NCBI GenBank assembly: GCA_963750535.1
Contig: CAVVRF010000027.1
Coordinates: forward strand, 186,001 to 250,000
DNA length: 64,000 nucleotides
Reading direction: 5' to 3'
Origin: JAKFWF01 sp963750535
Lineage (GTDB): Bacteria; Pseudomonadota; Alphaproteobacteria; Rhizobiales; Hyphomicrobiaceae
Positions within the stretch are counted from its first letter, which is position 1. Each line of letters opens with the position of its first letter. The notes beneath the pieces are model-generated. The model saw nothing but the letters and a program-made list of their open reading frames with translations. It ran no database searches and had not been told where the DNA came from. The position numbers and the translations under genes are program-made. Below are positions 16,256-25,900 of this stretch, in pieces.

Positions 16256-16964
16256 TCGACACCTTTCGCGACAGCCACCAAAGTCCCACGACCAGCGCAA
16301 TGCCGCCCGCGATCGTGGCGATCTGGCGAGCGCGCCGCATCGCCTTGCGCCACTTGAATTGGCCGCGGCTCGCCTGGAAATGCTCAACCACCGGATCGAC
16401 GCCCGGCGCGTCGAAGATCTTCGAATAGGCGCGCGGCAGCACCGCGAAGGTGACGCCTTCGAGGGTCGGAAACATCCGGTAGATCAGATCCTCGTCGAGA
16501 TCGAGCCGCCCGGCGTTGCGCGCCTCCTGCGCCCACCGCCCGGCGAATGCACGTCCGCCCGGCGTGTTGCGCACCAATAGCGTGCCGGCGGCGATGCGCA
16601 GCACGTTGAGCTTCTGGCGACGGCGATGGTCGAACAGCATCACGACGTCGGCCTGCGCCGTCTCGAACAGCCGCAGCGGCTGCCGCACGATGGCATCGGC
16701 GTCGAGATAGACGACGTCGAGGCCGGGCAGGCGCTGCAGCGCGTGCGCGACGAACTCGGCCTTGATGCGCGTGTTGGCCTCCCAGCCGCCGCGAGGCTCG
16801 TAGCACTTGAAGTAGTGATTGAGGCCCAGCGCCTCGACCGACGCCTTGAGCGACAGGATCTGCGGCAGATAGCTCGGCGTGTAGAAGGCGCAGACGCAAT
16901 AGGGCTGGCCGCCTTCGAGCCAGGCGTACTCCTCGGGCAATGGGCTGGCGGCACCCGCGCTCAC
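16242..16964 (-). CDS. Glycosyltransferase-like protein with C-terminal membrane anchor
   Basis: About 240 residues. A nucleotide-sugar transferase fold is suggested by VCAFYTPSYLPQ, a DxD motif in VVYLDADAIVRQ and GTLLVRNTPGGRAFAGRW. The last 30 residues contain a hydrophobic helix (ATIAGGIALVVGLWWLS), so the protein may be tail-anchored. I prefer the GTG at 16964, which has GAGGG 9 bases upstream and lies 13 bases past the upstream stop; an ATG at 16994 would overlap that gene. Its 3' end overlaps the convergent dipeptidase gene by 14 bases. Paired with a second transferase-like gene upstream. Confidence 0.65.
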   Translation of the reverse strand: MSAGAASPLPEEYAWLEGGQPYCVCAFYTPSYLPQILSLKASVEALGLNHYFKCYEPRGGWEANTRIKAEFVAHALQRLPGLDVVYLDADAIVRQPLRLFETAQADVVMLFDHRRRQKLNVLRIAAGTLLVRNTPGGRAFAGRWAQEARNAGRLDLDEDLIYRMFPTLEGVTFAVLPRAYSKIFDAPGVDPVVEHFQASRGQFKWRKAMRRARQIATIAGGIALVVGLWWLSRKVSISWR

Positions 16965-16977
16965 GGCCGATCGCCCT

Positions 16978-17796
16978 CTATTCGCGCCAGACATCGGCGA
17001 TCCAACCGGCCGGCTTGAACCGGCGACGGGTGACGTTGAGGCGCCAGCCTTGTCCAACCCGCTTCTTGATCTCGTGCTCGCCGCGCATGGCGCTTTCCGG
17101 CGTGATCGAGCCGAAGAACACCAGGATCTTGCCGCCCTGCGGCGGCTTTGGCGTGGCGAAGAAGCGCGCCATGCGGTTGCGGGGCAGGCAGGCGTGCGAG
17201 AACGGCACGCACCAGTCGGATGGCCAGAACTTCACCTCGTCCACGGCCTTGGTGAGAAAGTTCTGCTCCTTCGACGCATAGACGTCGCGGATGACTTCGG
17301 GAGGCGTCGCGTAGAACCGGTCGAGAACCGCCGCCTCGTGCCCGATGAACCAGCGCACCACCGACGAGTTGCCGTAGCCGAGCTGCGGGTCCTTCCACTC
17401 CTTGATGATGAGAAAGCGGCCCGGATAGGTGAGGAACGGATCGATGCTGTCGATGACGATCAGATCGAGATCGAGAAACAGCGTGAGGCCTTCGAGCGGC
17501 CTTTCGGGTCCGCCAAGGTCCTTCTGCATCAGGCCGAGCTTCGGCCAATACTTGCCGAGGCTCGGATCGAACCGCACCTGCGGCAGCGGCTTGACCTCCA
17601 CCTCGGGCCGGATGCCATTGCCGTCGTCGGTCAGACAGACGAACCGCAGATCCCAGGTGGAGTTGCGCTTCACCATGCCGTAGAGGCGGTTGACCCACTC
17701 CGGCCCATAGCGCGTGCCCCATTTCATGCACACGACGTTGGCCCGCCTGGTCGCCTGCGCGCGTGCAAACTCGTCCTGCCATGAAGCTTCGGTCAT
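16978..17796 (-). CDS. Glycosyltransferase-like protein
   Basis: A 272-residue protein with N-terminal VVCMKWGTRYG and LYGMVKRN, the hallmarks of a family of nucleotide-sugar transferase-like proteins, and a DxD-type motif in LTLFLDLDLIVIDSID. It continues with NSSVVRWFIG and EQNFLTKAV. No signal peptide or membrane segment. The next gene on the strand is also transferase-like, so the two probably decorate the same glycan. Donor and acceptor unknown. Confidence 0.7.
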   Translation of the reverse strand: MTEASWQDEFARAQATRRANVVCMKWGTRYGPEWVNRLYGMVKRNSTWDLRFVCLTDDGNGIRPEVEVKPLPQVRFDPSLGKYWPKLGLMQKDLGGPERPLEGLTLFLDLDLIVIDSIDPFLTYPGRFLIIKEWKDPQLGYGNSSVVRWFIGHEAAVLDRFYATPPEVIRDVYASKEQNFLTKAVDEVKFWPSDWCVPFSHACLPRNRMARFFATPKPPQGGKILVFFGSITPESAMRGEHEIKKRVGQGWRLNVTRRRFKPAGWIADVWRE

Positions 17797-17830
17797 CGCG
17801 CGCCCTGAATGCCCCCATCGGGGCCACGAC

Positions 17831-18103
17831 TAAGAGCCTGTCCGGGGGATTTTCATGGAGTTTCATCGCGCATGCATGGTCCAGATGGCAGGAGCGTCGG
17901 CGCAGCCGATACTCTAGGTATCGGCAAGGTGCGCGACGAACCAGATGGACCATGCATGCGCGACCGGAGGTGGCCCAATCTCGGTCGCCCGCCGCGTCGC
18001 AGCCCTTGGCCGTAGCTGAGGCTACGACCAGCGGGCTGCTCCTTGCGGATCGACTCGACATTGGGCCATGAAATCTCATGAAAATCCCCCGGACAGGCTC
18101 TTA
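17831..18103. mobile_element. MITE-like non-autonomous element with 27-bp perfect terminal inverted repeats
   Basis: The ends are perfect inverted repeats of 27 bases, 17831-17857 and 18077-18103, beginning TAAGAGCCTGTCCGGGGGAT; similarity continues imperfectly to about 36 bases. The 273-bp body carries no convincing gene. It contains nested palindromes: CGCATGCATGGTCCA (17869-17883) with its complement at 17946-17962, GCCGATAC/GTATCGGC (about 17905-17925), CCCAAT/ATTGGG arms (17971-17979 and 18060-18068) and GTAGC-TGAG-GCTAC (18012-18025). The outermost TA could be a target duplication, as for IS630- or IS5-type elements; no transposase is present. Family assignment is inferred. Confidence 0.6.
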
Positions 18104-18296
18104 GCGCGAAGTTCTGCCGCGCATCAAGGCAAGACGAGGCGCCGGCGTGGCGCCAGCGGTTCGCTGCCGCGACAGCCGCAAACCACAATCGATGCAGAAT
18201 TGCAACGCCTGTACCAGGATTGCTTCACTGTTAGGGGCTGATTAAGCGGCAGGCCTTAACCTCGGCACGACATTCATCCGACCCAGGCCCCAACCC

Positions 18297-19280
18297 ATGC
18301 TCCCGACCGATCTCGATCCGATCGACGACATCTGCAGTCGCGGCATCGTCAAGGACGGCGACATCGCCAGACTGCGCCGCACCGTTTACGGCAGCCACGG
18401 CATCGCCAGCGCCGACATCGAGACGCTGTTCCGGATCAACAAGACGACGCGGGTCCAAGACCCGGCGTGGGCCCCGTTCTTCATCGAAGCGGCGACCGAT
18501 TACATCGTCAACGAGTTGCCGCCGCAAGGCTACGTGACGGCCGACAATGCCCGCTGGCTGGTCGGCCAAATCAGCAAGGACGGCAGAATTGCGAATGCCG
18601 CCGAGCTCGAGTTGCTTGTCAACGTGCTCGACCAGGCCCGCTGGGTGCCGGAAAGCCTGGCGCGCCTCGCCCTCGATCAGGTCGCGCTCGCCGTGACCAG
18701 CGGAACGGGCCCGCTGCGCGATGGCAGACGGCTGGCGCCCGGCCATGTCACCGCCGATGATGTCACCCTGCTGCGCCGCGTCCTCTACGCCTTCGGCGGC
18801 GACGGCAGCGCCGCAGTAACCCGCAGCGAGGCCGAGGCCCTGCTGGCGATCGAGGAAGCAACGGCAGACGGCAGTCAGGCACCGGAATGGCAGGAGCTGT
18901 TCGTCAAGGCGATCGCCGGCGCGATGATGGCAAGCTCGGGCTACAAGGTCCCCGCCCGCGAGGAGGCCCTGCGGCGGGAGCAGTGGCTGCTGCAGCGCGG
19001 CGACCTGTCGATCGGCAACTTCATCGGCAGCATCCTCGCCGGTTGCGAGATCCAGACGGCGCAGGAGCGCGCCCTCGCCCGCCTGGAGCGGCAGCGCATC
19101 GAGATCATCACCAGCGAGCCGGTGAGCGAAGGCGAGGCGGCGTGGCTCGCCGAGCGCATCGCGCGCGATGGCCGCATCACCGCCAACGAAAAGCTGTTGC
19201 TCGCCTTCATCAGGCAGGAAAGCCGGGGCATTCACCCGGCTTTGCAGAGGCTTGCCGACGAGGCCGCCAAGGCCGCGTGA
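18297..19280 (+). CDS. Hypothetical protein with internal duplication
   Basis: A 327-residue soluble protein that I do not recognise by name. Two halves of about 150 residues resemble each other: DIARLRRTVYGSHG aligns with DVTLLRRVLYAFGG, DPAWAPFFIEAATDYI with APEWQELFVKAIAGAM, and ARWLVGQISKDGRIANAAELELL with AAWLAERIARDGRITANEKLLL. The DGRI...E motif superficially recalls EF-hand or TerB-like helical modules, but the canonical EF-hand Asp spacing is missing. Monocistronic, downstream of the MITE-like element. Confidence 0.65.
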   Translation: MLPTDLDPIDDICSRGIVKDGDIARLRRTVYGSHGIASADIETLFRINKTTRVQDPAWAPFFIEAATDYIVNELPPQGYVTADNARWLVGQISKDGRIANAAELELLVNVLDQARWVPESLARLALDQVALAVTSGTGPLRDGRRLAPGHVTADDVTLLRRVLYAFGGDGSAAVTRSEAEALLAIEEATADGSQAPEWQELFVKAIAGAMMASSGYKVPAREEALRREQWLLQRGDLSIGNFIGSILAGCEIQTAQERALARLERQRIEIITSEPVSEGEAAWLAERIARDGRITANEKLLLAFIRQESRGIHPALQRLADEAAKAA

Positions 19281-19317
19281 GCGGCCGTAGCGACGTGCTC
19301 CGCCGGCGTTACGCCGT

Positions 19318-20520
19318 CTACCGCAAGTTGCCGCAGAAGCGCTGGATCCGCTTGCAGGCATCCTCGAGCGCGTCGGTGCTGGTCGCATACGAGATGCGGA
19401 ACGCCGGGCTCTGCGCGAATGCCGCGCCGTGCACCGCCGCCACGCCCTCCTCCTCGAGCAGCGCGGTGACGAAGTCCTCGTCGTTGCTGATCAGCTTGCC
19501 GCCGGCCGTGGTCTTGCCGATGCAGCCCGCCGCCGAAGGGTAGACGTAGAACGCACCTTCCGGCTTCGGGCACTTGAGCCCCTTCGCCTGGTTCAGCATC
19601 GACACCACGAGGTCGCGGCGCTCGACGAAAACCTTGTTGTTGCGCGGAATGAAGTCCTGCGGACCGTTCAGCGCCTCGACCGCCGCCCACTGGGTGATCG
19701 ACGACGGGTTCGACGTCGACTGGCCCTGCAGCTTGCACATCGCCTTGATCAGCGGCTCGGGTCCGGCGGCGTAGCCGAGGCGCCAGCCGGTCATGCAATA
19801 GGCCTTCGACAGGCCGTTCATGGTCAGCGTGCGCTCGTAGAGTTTCGGCTCGATCTGGGCCGGCGTGTAGAACTTGTGGCCGTCGTAGAGCAGGTGCTCG
19901 TACATGTCGTCGGTCAGCACCCACACGTGCGGGTGGGCTGCGAGCACGTCGGTCAGCGCCTTCAGATCGGCCTTGGAATAGGCCGCGCCGGTCGGGTTCG
20001 ACGGCGCGTTGAACAGGAACCACTTGGTCTTCGGCGTGATCGCCTTGGCCAGCACATCGGGCTTCAGCTTGTAGCCGTCCTCGAGGCGGGTCTGGGCGAA
20101 CACCGGCTTGCCGCCGCCGTACTGCACGATCTCGGCGTAGGAAACCCAGCACGGCGCTGGAATGACGACCTCGTCACCGGGATTGATGGTGCACATCAGC
20201 GCATTGAACAGCACCTGCTTGCCGCCGGTGCCGACCGACACCTGCGACGGGCGGTACTCGAGGCCGTTCTCGCGCGCGAACTTCTTGACGATCGCGGCCT
20301 TTAGCTCCGGGATGCCGTCGACATCGGTATAGCGCGTCTTGCCGTCACGCATCGCCTTGATCGCTGCCTCGATGATGTTCGGCGGCGTATCGAAATCCGG
20401 CTCGCCCTGGCTGAGCGTGATGATGTCCCGGCCCTTGGCCTTCAGCTCGCGCGCTTTCGTCGAGACGGCGATCGTCGCGGACGGCTGGATGCGGCTGAGA
20501 CTGTCGGCAAAAAAGCCCAT
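19318..20520 (-). CDS. aatA: Aspartate aminotransferase (class I, PLP-dependent)
   Basis: A 400-residue fold-type I aminotransferase of the alphaproteobacterial AatA type. Visible features are SQGEPDFDTP, TGGKQVLFNAL, FNAPSNPTGAAYS, the DDMYEHLLYDG segment, the PLP lysine in NGLSKAYCMTGWRLGYAAGP and FRISYATSTDALE near the end. It transfers amino groups between aspartate/oxaloacetate and glutamate/2-oxoglutarate; some members also accept aromatic amino acids or prephenate. It converges with the duplicated-domain gene upstream in coordinates. Confidence 0.9.
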   Translation of the reverse strand: MGFFADSLSRIQPSATIAVSTKARELKAKGRDIITLSQGEPDFDTPPNIIEAAIKAMRDGKTRYTDVDGIPELKAAIVKKFARENGLEYRPSQVSVGTGGKQVLFNALMCTINPGDEVVIPAPCWVSYAEIVQYGGGKPVFAQTRLEDGYKLKPDVLAKAITPKTKWFLFNAPSNPTGAAYSKADLKALTDVLAAHPHVWVLTDDMYEHLLYDGHKFYTPAQIEPKLYERTLTMNGLSKAYCMTGWRLGYAAGPEPLIKAMCKLQGQSTSNPSSITQWAAVEALNGPQDFIPRNNKVFVERRDLVVSMLNQAKGLKCPKPEGAFYVYPSAAGCIGKTTAGGKLISNDEDFVTALLEEEGVAAVHGAAFAQSPAFRISYATSTDALEDACKRIQRFCGNLR

Positions 20521-20795
20521 GGCGGCTTACCCCTTCTCGCGGGTTCTGGTTGCATCGATGCCCGGCGTTGCGCGCAGGGCCGGCGACCTTTACGCCGCAA
20601 GCTGCCGATATTCAAGGCTCGTGACCGCCGCGCCACAGGCGGCTTGCCTCTTCATTTCGCCACCAGAATCCACCCGCTCGGCCACAATCCGGGCCCATGC
20701 GCGTCAAGTTGTAGGTCGAGGCTCAAAGCCAGGTCGCGACGGATTGCGACCAAGTGGGGCGTACTTTGAAAGCAAGGTATGAAGGAGCCGAGCCA

Positions 20796-21137
20796 ATGGA
20801 CAACGTTGTCACCAGGCGCTGCCGCTGCGCCATCCGGCAAGGGGCGCGGGATTTCGCGCTCGGCCTCGGACTGTTTGCGGCGGTCGCGATCGCCGGCAGC
20901 TACGTGCCGAGCCGTTCGAGCGCTCAGCACGCGCCGATCTTCTCGTCGACCGCCTACGCCGCCGCCCCGCATGCCAGCTGGGCAGTCAGCAATCCGATCG
21001 AATCGACGCCCATCGTCTACCGCTCGACCGACACCCGCGCGGCCACCGTCATCCTCGGCCTCACCTTCGCCAGCCTGTTCGCCTTCAATATGGGCCTGTT
21101 CCGACACCTTCGCCGCGTGTACGCCTCCCCGCGGTAA
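20796..21137 (+). CDS. Small membrane protein of unknown function
   Basis: A 113-residue protein with two hydrophobic stretches: FALGLGLFAAVAIAGSYV near residue 20 and AATVILGLTFASLFAFNMGL near the C-terminus, separated by a Ser/Ala-rich soluble segment. This gives a bitopic or hairpin inner-membrane topology. The ATG at 20796 has an excellent AAGGAG 8 bases upstream. The family is not recognised; neighbours give no clear hint. Confidence 0.6.
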   Translation: MDNVVTRRCRCAIRQGARDFALGLGLFAAVAIAGSYVPSRSSAQHAPIFSSTAYAAAPHASWAVSNPIESTPIVYRSTDTRAATVILGLTFASLFAFNMGLFRHLRRVYASPR

Positions 21138-21281
21138 AGGTGCGTGGGTGGGGGGGAGGCGCCGTCGATCACGAGCCTGCAATACTGTAGTTCGGGATCT
21201 CGTAACGCTTCTCCTCCACTCCTATGTTAGCATCGCCAACTCGGATTGCACCAACGCAGCACCCTGCGAGGACCATTGCCG

Positions 21282-21788
21282 ATGAAGAGCATTCACATCG
21301 CCTGCGCCGCGATCGCCGCGACCGGAACGACCCTGGCGGCGGTTGCCGTGCTCGGCGCTCCCGATGCCCTGTTGGGGCGCAGCTATGACCAGGCGATCGC
21401 GGCCGTCGAGCCGTCCAGGGATGCCTTGGTGGCGGCGGCACACTCGCCCGGCAGCGAGCACTTCTGGCTGACCAGCGCGACCAGCGGCGCCGGCATCGCG
21501 AAAGCCGCCGCGTCCTCGCACGAGGTATCGCTCGGCGACATCAAGCAGGCAATCGCCAGCACCGGCGTCGGCGAGACCGCCGCGCTCGAGGTATTGGCGG
21601 TTCAGGAGATCCCGCGCGCCACGATCGGCCCGGCGGTCGGCTCCGGGCGCGCCGACCATGCGGTGGCGGGCCGCGCACTGCTGGTGTCGGCACGGGTCGC
21701 TGCGACCGCGCGACAACCCGCCCGCATTGTCCGCTTCGTGGTCGACTTCGCGAACGGCGCCGGCGCGTCGGCCGCGCGCGCCCTCTAG
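21282..21788 (+). CDS. Exported protein of unknown function
   Basis: A 168-residue Ala-rich protein with a signal-peptide-like N-terminus (MKSIHIACAAIAATGTTLAAVAVLG) and GAGG-type spacing to GAGGA at 21268. The mature part includes SSHEVSLGDIKQAIASTGVGETAALEVLAVQEIPR. I do not recognise it. Its stop lies 22 bases from that of the convergent methyltransferase gene. Confidence 0.55.
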   Translation: MKSIHIACAAIAATGTTLAAVAVLGAPDALLGRSYDQAIAAVEPSRDALVAAAHSPGSEHFWLTSATSGAGIAKAAASSHEVSLGDIKQAIASTGVGETAALEVLAVQEIPRATIGPAVGSGRADHAVAGRALLVSARVAATARQPARIVRFVVDFANGAGASAARAL

Positions 21789-21810
21789 CCCGGCGCGCTG
21801 CGGCGCCCGA

Positions 21811-22479
21811 TCAGAAGACGAATTCCCTGGGCATCTCGAAGGCGGCGAGCGCCGGCGCGCTGGCATCGCAGATCACGCGGGCGTCGAAGTTGCCGCCGAG
21901 GCGGCGCCATTGGGTGAGCCGGCCGCAGCCGCGGTCGCCGACCACCACCGCCAGCCGCCCGCCGTCCTTGAGCTGGTCGAGAATGGCACGAGGCACCTGT
22001 TCCGCACCGCCGCTGATCAGGATCGCATCATAAGGCGCTCCGACGGCGTATCCGGTGGCGCAGTCCCCCTCGATCACGGTCACGTTCGCGGCGCCGACCT
22101 TCTCCAGCACCTTGCGTGCAGTGGCGGCGAGACCGGCGTCGGGCTCCAGCGCGATGACCTTGGCGGCGATCCTCGAGAGCACGGCGCTGCCGTAGCCGGT
22201 ACCGCAGCCGATCTCCAGCACCGCATCGCGCTCGCCGAGTTCTAGCGCCTGCAACAGCTGGGCGAGCGTACGCGGCGCCAGGGCGTATCGCGCCCGCGGC
22301 CCGCTCTCATCATTGATACGCAGCGTCCCGTCGCGATAGGCGGTGACCGCCTGCGAGGGCGGGCAGAACGCCTCGCGCGGAAGATCGAGCATGGCCCGGA
22401 TGATTCGCCGGTCGGTGATATCGCTCGGCCGAACCTGGCTTTCGACCATGTTCTTGCGTTGCAGTGCGAAGTCAGCCAT
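21811..22479 (-). CDS. pcm: Protein-L-isoaspartate O-methyltransferase
   Basis: A 222-residue SAM-dependent methyltransferase repairing isoaspartyl residues. The N-terminal RKNMVESQVRPSDITD and REAFCPPSQAVTAY are typical of the alphaproteobacterial variant, and the SAM motif VLEIGCGTGYGSAVLSRIA is at about residues 83-101, followed by VIALEPDAG. Start at 22479 matches the family (MADFALQRKNMV). In many alphaproteobacteria this gene precedes tolC, but here a tRNA gene and PilZ gene are on the other side and no tolC is visible. Confidence 0.88.
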   Translation of the reverse strand: MADFALQRKNMVESQVRPSDITDRRIIRAMLDLPREAFCPPSQAVTAYRDGTLRINDESGPRARYALAPRTLAQLLQALELGERDAVLEIGCGTGYGSAVLSRIAAKVIALEPDAGLAATARKVLEKVGAANVTVIEGDCATGYAVGAPYDAILISGGAEQVPRAILDQLKDGGRLAVVVGDRGCGRLTQWRRLGGNFDARVICDASAPALAAFEMPREFVF

Positions 22480-22708
22480 CTCGAGCCTCTCGGAATGCAC
22501 GAAGCGGGCGGGACCATAGCCAATGCGGCCGGCCGCCGCCACTGGCGAAATCAGCGCTCGGCGCCGCATGCCGGGCACACTTGCCAAGCCCCAGGCGCGC
22601 CGAACGCGATGCGACGTTGCGTTAGCTCACGGCGGTGTGATAGTGCAATCTTAATCGCGAGCGGCTAGCTTGCGGTCGTTGAGTTGCCGGCGGGCATCTT
22701 CGACGAGA

Positions 22709-22782
22709 GGCCACGTGGCGGAGTGGTTACGCACCGGACTGCAAATCCGTTTACCCCGGTTCGATTCCGGGCGTGGCCTCCA
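22709..22782 (+). tRNA. tRNA-Cys (anticodon GCA)
   Basis: A 74-base cloverleaf with a 7-bp acceptor (GGCCACG with CGTGGCC), anticodon loop CTGCAAA with GCA at 22741-22743, T arm containing GGTTCGATTCC, discriminator T and encoded CCA. The predicted acceptor and T stems are perfectly paired. Confidence 0.95.
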
Positions 22783-22876
22783 AAATTTCCTACGAAAAAT
22801 CCATAGCTTGGCTCGCGAGACGCGGCTTCATCGCAGGCGAGAGCCGAACGTCAGCGGCGGCCGTGCCGACTGCTTT

Positions 22877-23233
22877 TCAGCGCCCGCTGCCGGCACTCCG
22901 GTCGGCCTGCTGCCGCATGGTGGCGACGATGTCCTCGGGCGTGCATCTGGAAACGATCGCGGGCTCCACCAGCACATCGAAATAGACGCCGAGACCGAAT
23001 TTGCTGCGGTGGCGCACGTAGCACGCGGCCTCGAACTCGAAGGCGTCGATCATCAGCCTGAAGCGATTGGCGGTGGGGCTGCCGCCCTCGAACTCGAGCA
23101 GCGCACCGGCGGTCGAAAAGTTGCGGACGATGCACGGCTCGCGTCCGCGGCCTGAGACCTTGATCCAGGCGTGCCACAGCGTTTTCCGGCGTCCGAAATT
23201 GCGCCGTTCGCTCGATCTTGCCTTACGGGCCAC
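22877..23233 (-). CDS. PilZ domain protein
   Basis: About 118 residues forming a single PilZ domain. The RxxxR motif is RRNFGRRK near the N-terminus and the second half is NFSTAGALLEFEGG (N/DxSxxG), so c-di-GMP binding is plausible though the spacing is not canonical. I chose the GTG at 23233, which has GGGAG 6 bases upstream; the frame is open to 23278. Probably a cytoplasmic single-domain effector or a degenerate PilZ. Confidence 0.75.
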   Translation of the reverse strand: MARKARSSERRNFGRRKTLWHAWIKVSGRGREPCIVRNFSTAGALLEFEGGSPTANRFRLMIDAFEFEAACYVRHRSKFGLGVYFDVLVEPAIVSRCTPEDIVATMRQQADRSAGSGR

Positions 23234-23368
23234 ACCACGCTCCCACGGCCTGGACAGCTGCAACCCCCGCGTTGGCAATCTAGCATCGCGCGGGTTAACG
23301 AGCCCTGGCCGCCGGCGAGCAAATTTTATCGAATTGTGCAGAGAGCTGGGTGCGATCGAAGATTCGCT

Positions 23369-24133
23369 CTACCAGGTCACGCCGAACTTCACCTTGCCGG
23401 TAAGATCGGGTGTAGCGTCCGTCATGCCGAAGTACATGCCGATGTCGAGCGTCGCCTTCGGCGCCTCGCGGCCGTCGCGCTTCGGACCGATCACGCTCTC
23501 GAGGTAGACGACCGGGCCGATCCGGTGCTCCTGAAACGCAACCGGCACGCCGTGGCCGATATCTGGCATCAAGCCATAGGCCTCGATGCCGAAGGAGGCG
23601 CCCTCCTTGATCTCGCGCTTCGCCATCACGGCGTAGTTGAATGCGATGCCGTCCTCGCGGTTGACGCCGAAGGTCTGCTGGAAGAGCGGGTTGAGCGTCA
23701 GCGACGCCTTGTCGTCGCCGAACTGGATGATCGGACCGAAGGTGAAGGTGTTGGTGTCCTCCTTGCCGACCCGAACGTCGACTCCCGAGTACCAGCCGAA
23801 ATCGAAACCGGGCCTCGCCTTGCCGAAATGAAGCTGCATCTCGGCGCCGGCTGTCGACACCCGCCAGTCCTCGCCCAACGCCTGGTCGAGGTTGAGCTTG
23901 CTGCCGATGAAGAGCCACGAGGTCGGGCTGTAGCCGAAGTCGAACTCGCTGCTGTAGCGCGTCGGATCGGCGTTGACCGGAAAGCGGCTCTGGCCGGTGT
24001 TATTCAAACTGAAGGTCGTCTGCCCCTGAGTGATCTCGGGCGTCTTGACATCGAACGTACCGGCCTTTGCCGGTGCGGCGAGGCACAGCGCCGCCAAGGT
24101 CAAAGCCGCGCAATTCTCAGAAAATGTGCCCAT
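23369..24133 (-). CDS. Exported protein, probable outer-membrane barrel-like
   Basis: A 254-residue protein with a signal peptide (CAALTLAALCLAAPAKAG, cut after AKA). The mature sequence alternates polar and hydrophobic residues with many aromatic-Gly turns (EFDFGYSPTSWLFIGSKL, FDFGWYSGVDVRVG, TFTFGPIIQFG), as expected of an outer-membrane beta-barrel. The C-terminus ends ...KVKFGVTW with a terminal aromatic, a feature of outer-membrane proteins. Family not identified. Start chosen from the signal peptide, though Shine-Dalgarno support is weak. Confidence 0.6.
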   Translation of the reverse strand: MGTFSENCAALTLAALCLAAPAKAGTFDVKTPEITQGQTTFSLNNTGQSRFPVNADPTRYSSEFDFGYSPTSWLFIGSKLNLDQALGEDWRVSTAGAEMQLHFGKARPGFDFGWYSGVDVRVGKEDTNTFTFGPIIQFGDDKASLTLNPLFQQTFGVNREDGIAFNYAVMAKREIKEGASFGIEAYGLMPDIGHGVPVAFQEHRIGPVVYLESVIGPKRDGREAPKATLDIGMYFGMTDATPDLTGKVKFGVTW

Positions 24134-24428
24134 GGCGCGATACGTCTGATCGGTTGCAAGAGGTCGAACGCAGGCACGCAAAAACGATGCGACTCGAGAT
24201 AGCACGGCGCTCGCTTAACGTCGCGACGGCAATGACCCGCGCTGCAATGCGAAACGGTGCCTGCGGCGTTCGCGCCACACATCTGGCAGCGCGCCTTTAC
24301 CAAGATGAAAAAGCCGATCAAAGCTGCGCGACTACCACCCCGGGCTAACTTGCCGCACTGCAAAAAAAGCGCTACGCCAGAGCGGGCGCGGCTTGAGCGG
24401 CGCCTTGATCGGCCAAGGACAAATGCAG

Positions 24429-25751
<1,323 letters not shown>

Positions 25752-25773
25752 ACCGCGGCGATACACAAGACCG

Positions 25774-25802
25774 AAGGGCCAGGAGCGATCCTGGCCCTTT
25801 TG
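25774..25802 (+). terminator. Rho-independent terminator of gltA
   Basis: AGGGCCAGGA-GCGA-TCCTGGCCCT: a perfect 10-bp stem with tetraloop followed by TTTT, starting 23 bases after the gltA stop. Confidence 0.9.
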
Positions 25803-25900
25803 CGCTGCTGGATGGCCGGTATTCAGACCGCCGGCATTCTGCGATACGTGAGAGACGCCGCCCCACCTGCCCGCCGCCAAGCCCGACAAAGAGACGCCCG

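Noticed and set aside
16964..16994. ATG at 16994 as start of the transferase-like gene
   Set aside because: It has no Shine-Dalgarno and overlaps the upstream gene, whereas the GTG at 16964 has GAGGG at good spacing.
18297..19280. EF-hand calcium-binding protein
   Set aside because: The DGRI segments lack the DxDxDG loop spacing and are better seen as parts of a duplicated helical domain.
22670..23155. A plus-strand frame reading HVAEWLRTGLQIRLPRFDSGRGL
   Set aside because: It is the tRNA-Cys read as protein, followed by antisense to the PilZ gene.
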